Source of the DNA: Sperchopsis tessellata
Taxonomy: Eukaryota > Arthropoda > Insecta > Coleoptera > Hydrophilidae
DNA: 29,509 nucleotides
NCBI GenBank assembly: GCA_033557685.1
Contig: JAWQRN010000442.1
Span: 1-29,509, forward strand
Direction: 5' to 3'
How positions within the stretch are numbered: position 1 is the first letter of the stretch; every line of letters begins with the position of its first letter. The notes under the pieces were generated by a model, which was not told the origin of the DNA, did not search any database, and saw only the letters and a program-made list of their open reading frames with translations. Shown here in pieces: positions 1 through 9,340 of the stretch. The translations under genes and the position numbers were made by a program.

Positions 1-1301
1 GTAATGTCATCTTGTTGAAGGATTTTAGCTCTAAATAACTTTAACTTTCGATATAATGAACTTCCACAGTTCTTATATATAGGAGCAATATACAAAGATA
101 ACATTTTGTCAACGTTGCAAGGTAAATTTCCAAGGCGAGCGATTACTTCAAAAAATTAACACAAAATACTATGATGAGATCATTTATAGTTTCTCGCCCT
201 TCGACATAACACTCAATCAGTTGTATTTAGGATTCTCACTATAATATCATATACCTATTGAAAAATTCACTGCCTTTTGAAAACTTCCATTTTCACCTTA
301 ATCGGCATTTGCACACTTTCTTAAACTTTTGCATTATTTTTTTATTTCACGTTTTTTACTTGTTTGCTCTGCTTATAAAACACTACCGAATAAATATTTC
401 GTTCAAGTCATTAAGCCCCAGTGTTCACTACTATCACATTTTAATTGGCCCAAGCTTTTGTCTCCTTATTATATTTCTCTGAACATAAGCCACCGTTATC
501 TTCAACAAAAAACACCTCTTCATTATATAGATAATCTCTGACATATTTACTTCCAAGAACTTCAGGGAAGGTATATTTAAATATACATAGTTTAAGAGCT
601 ATCTTTTGGATTTGGCTAAGGGTATGGTGTGAGGAGTCATACCAAAGTTCTCTGGCCATACACTTATTTTATTTGAAGCGTGCAGAACTGAACTCACGTG
701 GTTCACATTAATCAGAATTGGGACAGATTTGGAGCTTATTCTCATGCCATAGAGATGATTTGGTTCTATTTGTTCAGTGTCCAAGCTGGGTTTCGGTTAG
801 AAAGATCACGGAGAGGGATCTGTTTTAAACTGTTGTTTGGTTGTACTTATTTATTCTACTGAAATTGTAGCAAATCGTAGTTTATTTTGGTGGTCAACTT
901 GATTTTAACCTACTTGTGATGCATAATAAGTTGCCGTTCTCTTAATGGATGCCATTATTCTTAAAATTCATTTTTCGGTATACTTAAAGTCTACCAAATT
1001 ATCAATTGTGACGATAATACACAATTTTTGAAAATATCTTCCCTAATTTCATGTTATCTCCCATACCATGATACAAACGAAATGTCGGCACTGGATTATT
1101 GTAAATATCTAATATCCATTATCCCACTGCTATAATATCTTAATTTCAATAAATCATTTTCAAAGTATTACATGGCTATAATTTATCAAATATTATTGTG
1201 TTCACCTAGTTCTGTAATTAGAAGATTTATAACCATAATATCTTTTATATAACCATTTGCAAGCCTGGTTTATCTGAAGGATAAAAGGAGAAAATGAGAA
1301 G
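1..1301. other. AT-rich non-genic stretch
   Basis: No gene is recognisable here. Two overlapping minus-strand open frames of 61 and 72 codons lie between 441 and 784. They contain no motif I know and could be an unidentified decayed element or chance. Apart from the short repeat copy at 101-150, the stretch is plain AT-rich sequence. Confidence 0.6.
101..150 (-). repeat. Degenerate copy of the GAAACGTC (hammerhead-like) repeat
   Basis: This stretch aligns with 6225-6277. Both share GTTGCAAGG, a variable AAATTTC or ACATTTTC block, CAAGGCGAG, and then ATTACTTCAA or GTTACTTCAA. The part matching the GACGAAACGTC core is eroded, reading GACAAAATGT on the minus strand. It is a short, old copy of the same dispersed family. 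The flanks show no further clear match. Confidence 0.55.
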
Positions 1302-1363
1302 CATCCAAGTATTGTGCCCGCCCGACGTTGCTTAACTTGGCTCAACCTGGTATGCGGCTGTTG
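1302..1363 (-). pseudogene. 5S rRNA-derived fragment (pseudogene or SINE3 head)
   Basis: The minus strand reads like the middle of animal 5S rRNA. CATACCAGGTTGA matches the 5' part (CATACCACGTTGA). It is followed by AAGTTAAGCAACGTCGGGC, the 5S internal promoter box A region. ATACTTGGATG then matches the TACTTGGATGGGTGACC segment before similarity ends. About 20 bases between the first two blocks are missing (the GGTTCTCGTCCGATCAC part), and the box C end is gone, so this is not a functional 5S gene. The stretch is markedly GC-richer than its surroundings. It could be a 5S pseudogene or the promoter head of a 5S-derived SINE (SINE3 class). I see no clear SINE body or target duplication that would decide between them. 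Confidence 0.8.
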
Positions 1364-1850
1364 CTAGAATAGATCGGAATTGAAATTATGAAAAATGTAA
1401 AATGGAATAGAATTTAATTTAAAAAAAGTACCAGATTAGTAAAATCTCTTTCATATAATGTAAATGAGTTTAAAATTGTCACTATGATTTTTGAAAATTT
1501 TAGTTAAAACTTTGTGAATAGCATATGAAGTGTTTATGAAGAAATCCTTTCGGGATGAAACAAGTTTGGTGACCAGAATGCTTTTGCGGTAGCAGCTGAT
1601 ACTTTAGGAATTTGGAAATCATCTATATCAATAAAATAAGGATACTCATTTCCCTTAGTTTTAGAATCATATAATGAACAGTATTTATAAGCTTATTTAT
1701 GCTATTCGAATAATAATAAATGCATTATAACAAAGTTTGACACCCATTTATGTTTTAAAATAAACCTTTGCCATACATTATACTGATCGAAATATTTTTA
1801 TACGAGTATATGTAAGCAAACAATAGTATACAATAATTGCACTTTAAATT

Positions 1851-2075
1851 AGGTGCCGACCAGCTCTAAAAAGTGCTAATAATTGAATAACGTGTAGCTC
1901 CCACAAGTGCTGGTCGGCACCTACAACTAGCACTTATCAGAGCTACATGGCAATGTTTAATTATCACTTTTAAGAGCTATATGTCTTGATAATGTCCCCT
2001 GCAACGGCAGACGAAACGTCGGCAAAAACAAAAGGCAATACACGGTCATCTCCAGGAAAACCTGAAGATATATAG
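1851..2075 (+). repeat. Modular inverted-repeat element with hammerhead-like core (copy A)
   Basis: This is the best-preserved member of a dispersed family. It opens with AGGTGCCGACCAGC (1851-1864), whose exact reverse complement lies at 1909-1922. Within it, modules of the form AGCACTT-N4-GAGCTACATG occur four times: about 1862-1877 and 1894-1911 in minus orientation, 1929-1948 and 1964-1982 in plus. Next, at 1985-2023, comes CTTGATAATGTCCC, a TGCAACGG loop, then GACGAAACGTCGGC. After that is a tail ending in CCTGAAGATATATAG. The reverse complement of 7174-7330 matches the block from about 1920 to 2075 closely. The order of words resembles a type I hammerhead ribozyme with a very short palindromic helix III, as described in Penelope-like retroelements. 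Here box 1 is CTTGATAA rather than CTGATGA, so activity is doubtful. No coding sequence is associated. Confidence 0.7.
1894..1946 (+). other. Two-tier perfect hairpin inside copy A
   Basis: GTAGCTC (1894-1900) pairs with GAGCTAC (1940-1946). After a symmetric 4-by-4 internal loop (CCAC/ATCA), AAGTGCT (1905-1911) pairs with AGCACTT (1929-1935). Both 7-bp stems are perfect and close a 17-base loop containing GGTCGGCACC. The structure arises from two repeat modules placed head to head. The pairing is read directly from the sequence; any RNA function is inference. Confidence 0.75.
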
Positions 2076-2256
2076 TTTATTAATATTTCTATGTAAATAG
2101 AATTCCTTCCACACGAACCTGCCAGTATCATACTAAAAAAAGTTTCAAGATAACAAATAATAACATATCAGTAACAAAATAGTATTTTCAAAAAACCTAA
2201 AACAGAATGTCACGCACACACACATTCACACAACTCATATGCAATATGCACAAGAG

Positions 2257-2500
2257 CTAAACGTTAACATCCCGCGTTAGCCACTCTCCAGGTAGGATAA
2301 GCCCTCGGATATGTCTTCGGAAAACATCAGCCCCCAATTTCGCACAACCCAATGGTAGTCTATTGTGCAACTTCCAGGAAAAATATGTAAAATATCGTCT
2401 AAATATGGATTTATGGTAACTTGGAACCACCAAAGTCTCACGGAAACGGAGGTTCAAATTTCGGACGTTCGTCCGAAAAGTGACCTTCTCTCGCAATGAG
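2257..2500 (-). pseudogene. LINE (non-LTR retrotransposon) C-terminal scrap
   Basis: An open frame of about 79 codons on the minus strand resembles the C-terminal tail that follows the reverse transcriptase in many Jockey/CR1-type LINEs. The pattern is an RR-x-FTYFSWKLHNRLP block (family pattern RRSF...LWNxLP), followed after about 10 residues by a VFRRHIRGL segment (family pattern FKxxLKxxL). No reverse transcriptase core is present nearby, so this is a short truncated piece. The first ATG is only where the open frame happens to start. Its distal part takes part in an inverted duplication (2398-2440 against 2562-2604) that joins it to the Tc1-like relic. The clade cannot be assigned from so short a piece. 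Confidence 0.55.
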
Positions 2501-2604
2501 GTGGCACTCCTAGCTTGAGCACCTTATGGAGAAAGCAAGTAACATGCAGCGATCTCCTCTCCCGCACTTTGGCTGTTCCAAGTTACCTTAAATCCACATA
2601 TAGA
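2398..2604. repeat. Inverted duplication inside the LINE scrap
   Basis: The left arm at 2398-2427 and the right arm at 2575-2604 are reverse complements at 27 of 30 positions. Weaker pairing continues inward to about 2440 and 2562. The spacer holds a separate perfect palindrome, TTTCGGACG-TT-CGTCCGAAA, at 2459-2478. The layout suggests a foldback or an inverted duplication at the junction between the LINE scrap and the Tc1-like relic. Confidence 0.7.
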
Positions 2605-3060
2605 CGTTCCAACTTTCCTCCACACTTTACATTTTCCACCGCAACTAAAATATTAAAATTTGCTATCATCAGTAAATAACACCGTTTCCAAAATTCAAAA
2701 TCTTTATTAATGTGGGTTCTTTTTTGAAGATTTTTTCACTAATAAAAGATTTGGTTCTACCATTATATCGATTTTTCCGCAAAATATGCCTTACGGTTTC
2801 AGTATTAATGTCCTTTTCCAACTATTCTGCTACCATAGATGTAATTTTAGGGGCACTTGTTTTTTGATTTTCGCGGATATTTTGTAATACGAACCTTTCG
2901 TCTCTTTTACTTTACACTTTAGGATTAATTTTTCTGGGTTTATTAACAATTTCACCGACATATATTTTTTTACAATTGAATGTACAGTTGGAACTGCAAG
3001 TTGAACTGTCTTAGCAATTTCCAGAAGATTCCTTTCGTTTTGGTTTCATTTTTGTAAGAT
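2605..3060 (-). pseudogene. Tc1-like transposase relic (N-terminal half)
   Basis: Pieces in shifting minus-strand frames follow Tc1-family transposase order. First comes a helix-turn-helix segment, LLEIAKTVQLAVPTVHSIVK (about 2975-3050). A KRDERFVLQNIRENQKTSAP block follows (about 2855-2915), the second DNA-binding helix region of the family. Next are ETVRHILRKNRYNGRTKSF and ISEK (about 2735-2800). LFTDDSKF (2656-2681) then carries the first catalytic Asp of the DDE triad (family pattern FTDESKF), and KVWRK follows (about 2612-2626). The second and third catalytic residues are missing because the copy ends at the inverted duplication near 2604. Several stops and frameshifts show that it is long dead. 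No terminal inverted repeats were recognised. Confidence 0.75.
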
Positions 3061-4269
3061 TATGTGAATATTTTATGGTTACAAGGGGAATTACACGTTT
3101 CCACGATGTATTAATAAGGGAAACCCCGAATTTGTGTTCGATGACTTATGTGATGTGAGAATTTTATTTCTATTTCCCTATTGTTATTATTTATGTATAT
3201 TTGTGTTTTTACAATTATAGCAATTATTAATAAAAATTCTTTTAAATTAAGTTCATTTAGCAACAATAAATTAATCCCTTATATTGATTGAAATGAATTT
3301 GATGGGTATTCGAACACTTTATTGACTGACTGTACGTGTTCTATTTGATCTTCTTGACCTGTTTTCAACATTTTAGTCTCTTAGAATAAGTCTTGTTGTT
3401 TCTATTCGCTACTATATTTCTATTCATTTAAATATTATTTCATTTTTATTAATGATAATATTTGTTCATAGTCATGGCATTGGCACTTGAGAAGCAAATC
3501 GTTACTTAAAACGGACGAACTCCCATTTATGTCTCATATAATCGACTAAACATTATTCGGAAGAACTGTACTATGTGTAAAATCAACTATGCAAGAATGA
3601 TATAATTTTTCTTGTTGATTATGAAACAAAATATACTGTTACAAGTTTAATAGAAGTTTAAATTTTTGTAAATTGCACTTTGTACATGACATACATTTTT
3701 ATTATAAAGTTACTGCACCAAGTTTAAATCAATATGTTCTACAATTGAATTATCATACACAGAAAAGAAAATATTATCAGATGAATTAGATTCTCGAACA
3801 TTAAGTATATAAAGAAAATCATTACTTATGATTACTTATTATAACTCGTTTAATCTAGGATAATAATGTAACATAAAATCATTATTCCTTTTAATTTATA
3901 TTTAAAATAGACATCGCTTCATCCAGGAAAATAGAAATTTTTTTTTAATTTAGAAGGTACATTTCGTACTAGGCTAAAACGGCTTTTTGCAGAACGTTGG
4001 TAATGAAATCAAGGAACACTGTCAATAAGAAAAATTATTCAAATATAATAATATATAGTGTGCAGAAATGATTTGGTATATATAGAATTACATTTTTCTT
4101 TAATCGCAAGAAAAATTATACTTTTCGGTTTGTTTGGGACCGCAAAATTCATGATTTCTGTATGTTATAGTCGTTGCTGAACAACACGAAATAACTATAT
4201 AAGCTGGCGCAATTTATCTATATCTCAGTAACTATAGCAGTAAGGAGGAAACAAACGACACATTTTGCT
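3061..4269. other. AT-rich non-genic stretch
   Basis: No coding similarity, RNA gene or clear repeat is seen. The base composition is very AT-rich. Part of 3061-3170 may be the non-coding 5' end of the Tc1-like relic, but no terminal repeat could be defined. Confidence 0.55.
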
Positions 4270-4625
4270 GTTAGGCTAATGGAAACCCAGTGGACCATAG
4301 AGTAGTGCAAGGAAGGTATAGGTTTAATGTTCGGTATGTCTTTTTAGGTAATGAAATTGTTTATAACATCTACGTGGAATATTTAAATGCAGACAACTTT
4401 GTGGATATTTGGAAAATAATTTCATTGAATGAAAGGCCACAGTTATTTTGTCAACAGTCAGGTACTTACTCATAGTTCTAGAATAGCACAGCATTTTATT
4501 GTTAGGAATATTGAGGAAAATTGTATAATTACAAATGGGCCGACAGATGGCCACCATAGTGTCCTGGTCAAAACCCTCTGGACATATGTTTTCGGGGATA
4601 TGTAAAAGATACATAATTTAAACAA
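4270..4625 (+). pseudogene. Mariner-like transposase relic, C-terminal half
   Basis: Read across plus-strand frames, this follows the C-terminal half of mariner-type transposases. GNPVDHRVVQGRYRFNVRYV is followed by LGNEIVYN (about 4280-4370), matching the family order ENPH...RxSxNVWxGxLGxxIIGP. Then comes EYLNADNFVDI (family LNxxxYLxxL). LFCQQSGTYS follows at 4443-4472; the family has FQQDGxxxH, so the second catalytic Asp is replaced by Ser. After a frameshift, HSSRIAQHFIV is followed by a NGP-like stretch and WPP-stop-CPGQNPLDICFRGYVKD (about 4540-4605). That region corresponds to WPPRSPDLNPLDFFLWGYxK, with the third catalytic Asp also lost. It is the only plus-strand transposase in the window. 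It abuts the LINE at 4640 on the opposite strand. Confidence 0.7.
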
Positions 4626-4639
4626 AGGAAAATGAATAC

Positions 4640-6180
4640 TCGCGCAAGCCTTTTAGTCAGGACTAACTCAATCTATCTAGGCCTCTTCTACCCTCAACTT
4701 TGCCTTCTACAATAAGCTGTAATAGGTTATATGTATCGTTACGAAACACACGACCAAGGAAGGATACTTTCATTTTCTTAACCATTGTTAGTAATTTTAA
4801 ATTTTTGCCCAACCTTCTCAGTACCTCTAGATTGGTCACTCCCTCTACCCGAGATATACTTGTTGTGCGCCTATTCAGCCAAGATCGAAAGCCGCCAATC
4901 TTCGCATTGCTGACACTTTTAATGTCCACCTCTCTGTGCCATGTAATATCGTAGATATTTTTCTCATATTAATGAACTTACTATCTCAAACCGGGACTTA
5001 ATCTCCAAATCCGAGGTTAAAAAACGGTGTATTATTTCGATGGATTCAATTTGTAGTCTATTATTTTGTATGTTCCTCTTACGAACTACCATACATTTAG
5101 TTTTATTTCTGTTAACTTTAAGTCCAAAATTGATTACTCACTGTAATTACTCTTTCTAGTATTGTTTGTAGATCTTCGATTTTATCTGCGAGTACAACAG
5201 TGTCATCAGCGTAGCGGAAGTTACTAATTGGCGTTCCATTTACTTTGATACTTTTATTACAAGTCTTCAATACCTCCCAATTGATATGTTCAGAATATAG
5301 GGTGAATAGTAAGGGTGAGAGGATACACCCTTGTCTAACTTCTTTGAATATTTGTATGTTTTGACCTGTTACGTATTAGCTGTTTGACTCCAGTATAGAT
5401 TTTTTTGATTTTAATATCTATACCGTCCAGTCCAGAAAGCTTCAATAATTCTATAAGTGTATCATGTTTGACAGCGTCATATGCTCTATCATAATCAATA
5501 AAGCATGCGTACCTTCCTTTTGTTGGTTCAAACTCTTTTGAAATTTGACCAGTATTGCAAAGGAAGACTCTCATGTTCCATAACCATATCTAAAACTCAG
5601 GGTTTACTCAAGGTGTGGATCATTAAACTTATCAACTGCAATTGGTTTCTTAGTGTTATGAATGTTGATTTTCACAAATACGAGGGGATGAGACCGTTAT
5701 CGTAGAGTTTATTAAAGAGATATTCAGATTGTTCTCATTAATGGGTTTCAGAAATTCGACTAAAATTTCGTGGTATTCTGTCGCTTTTCTATCAGTTGTT
5801 TGCTCTAAGGATTTTATTAGTTCGCTCTTTAATATCACTGATCCTGCCGAGTCGATAGTGTCCGTTTTACGACGATAATCAGTAAAAGACTTTTGATATG
5901 GGTTTCCTACATATTTAACTGATTCGTTTTTTCTACAATTTATTTGTTGTTTTGTTTTGCTAATATTCTAAACTGTTGTCTCTTATATGAATATGTTAAC
6001 TACTTGATTTTTTCACAGTCCCGTTCTTGACATTTCTCGTTTAGCCATTTCTCTTTAGCTTATATTATTTTTCTATTGGCGATTCTATCTAGTTCTTTAT
6101 ATCGCTCGGCATTGTTTTTGTTTCTTCTTCTCTTCTCTCATACAACAGTTGAAGCATTTCATCTGCTACGCAGTATGAAT
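4640..6180 (-). pseudogene. RTE-like LINE reverse transcriptase relic
   Basis: Minus-strand pieces run in the order of the endonuclease-reverse transcriptases often annotated as 'craniofacial development protein 2-like' in insects. From the 5' side: a YERREETK and KEKWLNEKCQE linker (about 6010-6170); ILKSELIKSL followed by RKATEYHEILVEFLKPINEN (5725-5838; family KATGPDEIPVExLK); and ACFIDYDRAYDAVKHDTLIE (5450-5520; palm motif A, family FIDYEKAFDxV). Then VRQGCILSPLLFTLYSEHIN (5285-5335) and FRYADDTVVLAD (about 5190-5225), which retains the catalytic YADD. After a frameshift come VNRNKTKCMVVRKRN and FLTSDLEIKSRFE. A deletion removes roughly 40 residues near 4945-4975. WTLKVSAMRRLAAF and TNLEVLRRLGKNLKLLT (4780-4850) close it. 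The endonuclease domain is missing and several frame breaks are present. Confidence 0.85.
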
Positions 6181-6280
6181 GTTGTTTCCGGGTGGAAACC
6201 GTGAAGAGGCTCTGATAAGTGCCGACGTTTCGTCCACTGTTGCAAGGAACATTTTCAAGGCGAGTGATGTTACTTCAATG
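6181..6280 (-). repeat. GAAACGTC (hammerhead-like) repeat, copy B
   Basis: On the minus strand GCCTTGAAAATGTTCC, TTGCAACA, GTGGACGAAACGTCGGC runs from 6262 to 6221. It keeps the GAAA box, the palindromic ACGT and the GTC-GGC end exactly as in copy A. GCC and GGC flank the core as a potential 3-bp stem. Immediately after it is GCACTTATCAGAGCC (6222-6208), the module also seen in copy A at 1930-1943. A GTTTCC-GGGT-GGAAAC hairpin follows at 6184-6199. The copy sits directly upstream of the RTE-like relic in the same orientation. The flanking 6225-6277 segment is shared with 101-150. Confidence 0.65.
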
Positions 6281-7173
6281 AATGAATGCACTGCAATGGA
6301 GTCTTTCTTTTTCGCTTTCTTAGAATATCTTTTTTCTCTCGGTATGTTCCTTATAGCGTCTCGCATGTTGATTCAGATTTGTTTTATATTATACGTAATA
6401 TTGTTGTTACTAGATTATTATGAATGCGTTCCTACTTAGAATTTGAAATCGGAGTGTTAACCGAGCTACCAGTGGTACATGGTATGACACTTAAATATCG
6501 CGCGAAAATACACTCGAATAATATGTTTGTTTGTTAGTGACTTTAATTAATATAATTAAATAAATATTTATTCAAAACGTGAAAAGCTGCGAATTTTTGA
6601 GGTTATTTAGATTCTGAAGTAAAATACATTCTGGAATTGACTTTATGAATATCGCGATATAATGTAATGAAAAACGTAGTCATATTTAATTTCTTAAGGA
6701 TTTATGCAATCGGATATCCCTAATTTCGTGTCTTCGGTGTTTGGTTTTTACTTTTTAATTGTGCCTTTTAATAGGTAACATATATTATTCAATCGTACTG
6801 TTCGCACCATCCACATTTGTGTAGTTATACGTAACCCCTTTTACGGCTGCTCAACTGGTTCCCCTAACCATTCAAGAAGTACAAGTTATTTTTACGTTAT
6901 GAACCTAAAAGGGATGTTGTGCGTCAGGTAGACCACCTGTATTTTCTCTCAAGTTAGCAGCGCTTTGTTAGGTCATTGATCTCGTGCAGACCCTGCAAGA
7001 AGCTAAGTCGTCTCGTAGGCATAATTCGATTTTATTCGCAGTGGGGCAGGTAATGAAAAAACTATATTAAAACTATTTATGGAATTTATAAAGGCAAGTT
7101 CACAACACTTAAATTCAATATCGATATAGGTATACCGAGGTATGAAGTAGGGTATATTCAAACAATTTGTATG
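6281..7173. other. Non-genic stretch with an unassigned GC-richer island
   Basis: No gene is recognised. The part from about 6800 to 7050 is noticeably less AT-rich than its flanks and contains CAGGT-AGACC-ACCTG (around 6929-6943). It is probably a fragment of a mobile element I cannot name. The rest is AT-rich and featureless. Confidence 0.5.
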
Positions 7174-7379
7174 TATATCTTCAGGTTTTTTCCGGACATA
7201 ACCGTGTGTCGACTTTTGTTTTGGCCGACGATTCGTTCGCCGTTGCAGGGGACATTATCAAGACATGTAGCTCTTAAAACTGCTAATTATAGATTACCAT
7301 GTTGCTCTGAAAAGTGTTAGTTTTAGGTGCCGACCAGCTCTAAAAAATGCTAATACTAGAATAAAATGTAACTCAAATG
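7174..7379 (-). repeat. Modular element with hammerhead-like core, copy C (inverted relative to copy A)
   Basis: The reverse complement of 7174-7330 aligns with copy A from about 1920 to 2075, including TGTCTTGATAATGTCCCC, TGCAACGG, the GTCGGC end and the tail CCTGAAGATATA. The core lies at 7224-7264; its GAAAC has become GAATC. On the other side of AGGTGCCGACCAGCTC (7325-7340) the sequence matches copy A 1851-1900 in plus orientation. The two halves are therefore arranged differently in the two copies. It lies about 0.3 kb from the probable end of the piggyBac-like relic. Confidence 0.7.
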
Positions 7380-7699
7380 CTCAAACATATACTAAATTGT
7401 TATTTAGAACTACTAGAAATAATTATTTGAATATTTGGTTGTAATTTTCTTAAAGTATCTAATACATTGATTTAGGCCTCTAGAGAACTAGACACAATAT
7501 TATAAAAGGTGGCTACTTATTCAATTATTTTATTTTATTAAAGTTTCTGCTTAGTTTACTACTTTTGCTACGATTTAAAAATGCATAAAAAAGCAAAAAT
7601 ATATACGTTTTAATTTTGCACCACCATTAAATCTATATTTTCAGGATGAAGATTCGATATTGTATGCCTTTGTAAATGCTACATTGATATGTATCAGGT

Positions 7700-9340
7700 T
7701 GAAATAAAATTCACGTTTCCTTCAATCTCTTACACAACAAAAACCAATATGAAATAATATTCGTCCACTTATGTAACCAAGGTACGGAAAAGTTACGGAT
7801 GAAACCCTTCCATACATTCCGGAGATACCGACTTTTTACACATCTTTCAAGTGCATCTTGTCCGTCTTATGCAATTTTGGTAGATACACCTTGGGGAATT
7901 TTTTAAATATTGTTTTACAGGATAGTGTCCTACTCCATCGAATCGAATTTCCTATAAACATTTTATTATCGTTCGTTTTTTTTATTGGCGGTGTTTTCAA
8001 TAGATGGTCTGCCTTGCGTTTCATATTTTGTTGTATAAGAGCATTAGCAATATATGCCTTATTTTCTAATGATGGCATTTGGAAATTTTTGGACTTTTGA
8101 TAGAGTATCCACGAATTTATGATTGTCATGTCACACATGTTCTTCGTATATATATATATTTTTTATTTTTGATGGAATGGGAATAGTGGGCAACCATTCA
8201 TCAGCTAAATCGACCCCTCCCATAAATTGATTATATTGTACAACAGCCTGTGGTCGAGGAACTTGAGATTTAGTCCCACTGTCTTACAGTATCTTGCCGT
8301 TCTTTTCGAACGACGATATCATGTGAACCACATCCTTATCAGCCCTCTGAAGTATCGTGATGTTATCGGACGAAGTGATAACAGAAAGAGAAACTCTGAT
8401 CTTTTTATTTTAATAAATGCTGCTCGGCATCCCCAATCCTATTCAATCTTACCGTTCCCACAACATATATTTTTTTACTTGTCAAATAGGCTATTGTTTT
8501 CAACGAAGACTTAAATAGTTCATGGCTTTTACCTTCAATATCTGAACATAGCCTAGCTACCGTGTCTCCAATAATTCCAAGTTCAGATGTTTTTTCCTTG
8601 TTCGAGTTGCAATACATCCCGAATTTGGATACGTAGCCATCAGGTGATGCACGTACTCAAACTTTAAATCCCCATTTATTTGGTGTACTTTATAGTTTTG
8701 CTCCTACCCTTGAACAGAATAATAATTTCATCTATAGTCAGCATTTTCGTTATTGCAGAAGCATTTGTAAATGTTTCTGAAAATGTATTTAGCAGGGGTT
8801 TGATTTTTATGAATATATCCGTGTTACCTTCTGAAATGTCGTCGTTATTTATGAAATGCAGGTACCTTTTCAGCTCTTTATATCGTTTTAGTATTATTGC
8901 ATCGACTATTACATCAAAACGCAAATCTTAATTTGAAGACCAATACATTCGATACGAAGGATATTTTACGTACGTCATCATTATATTTATCGCAAAAAAT
9001 TGTTTAATTTCTGAAACATTAACGTGCAATTATTTGCCTAATTGTGCGGCATATCAACCGTGATATATACAAAGGGAGTATGAGGGAAAATTAAAAAAAA
9101 GGTTAAAGAAGTTTCGCCTTGAATTCTAATTTCATCAGAAGATAAAAAAAACTTGGGGGATCATATGTCGTAGCATTGTCATCCCTATTCGATTATGAGG
9201 TAACCTTCTTTGTCAAAGTATTCCTCTAATTCTTCTTGTGATACCAGTTCTTCTGGTGATTCCTGCTCATCGACTTCTTCAATTTCTTTGTCCGAATCAA
9301 CCATATATTTCGATATCGGAACTATTAGGACGGACAGGGA
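7700..9340 (-). pseudogene. PiggyBac-like transposase relic
   Basis: Minus-strand pieces follow DDE_Tnp_1_7 (piggyBac) order. An acidic N-terminal stretch of about 40 codons, rich in Glu and Asp, lies at 9190-9310. Then RYKELKRYLHFINND, EGNTDIFIKIKPLLNTF and LTIDEIIILFKGRSKTIKY occur at 8676-8880 (family KRYLHFxD...KIRPLLD...SIDExMIxFKGR), followed by a KWGFK-like remnant. KKIYVVGTVRLNRIG lies at about 8420-8470 (family GTVRxNR). VPRPQAVVQYNQFMGGVDLA is at about 8203-8262; GGVDLAD carries the third catalytic Asp. DMTIINSWILYQ, at about 8100-8135, is the conserved downstream helix. The DNFFTS block with the second Asp is largely lost, and stops and frameshifts are frequent. The Cys-rich C-terminus cannot be read with confidence. 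Confidence 0.85.

Noticed and set aside
441..784. Overlapping minus-strand frames that might form one frameshifted protein
   Set aside because: Joining them gives no motif I recognise. Left as unassigned rather than called a relic.
4324..4614. 96-codon minus-strand open frame
   Set aside because: It is the antisense shadow of the plus-strand mariner relic, which explains the region better.
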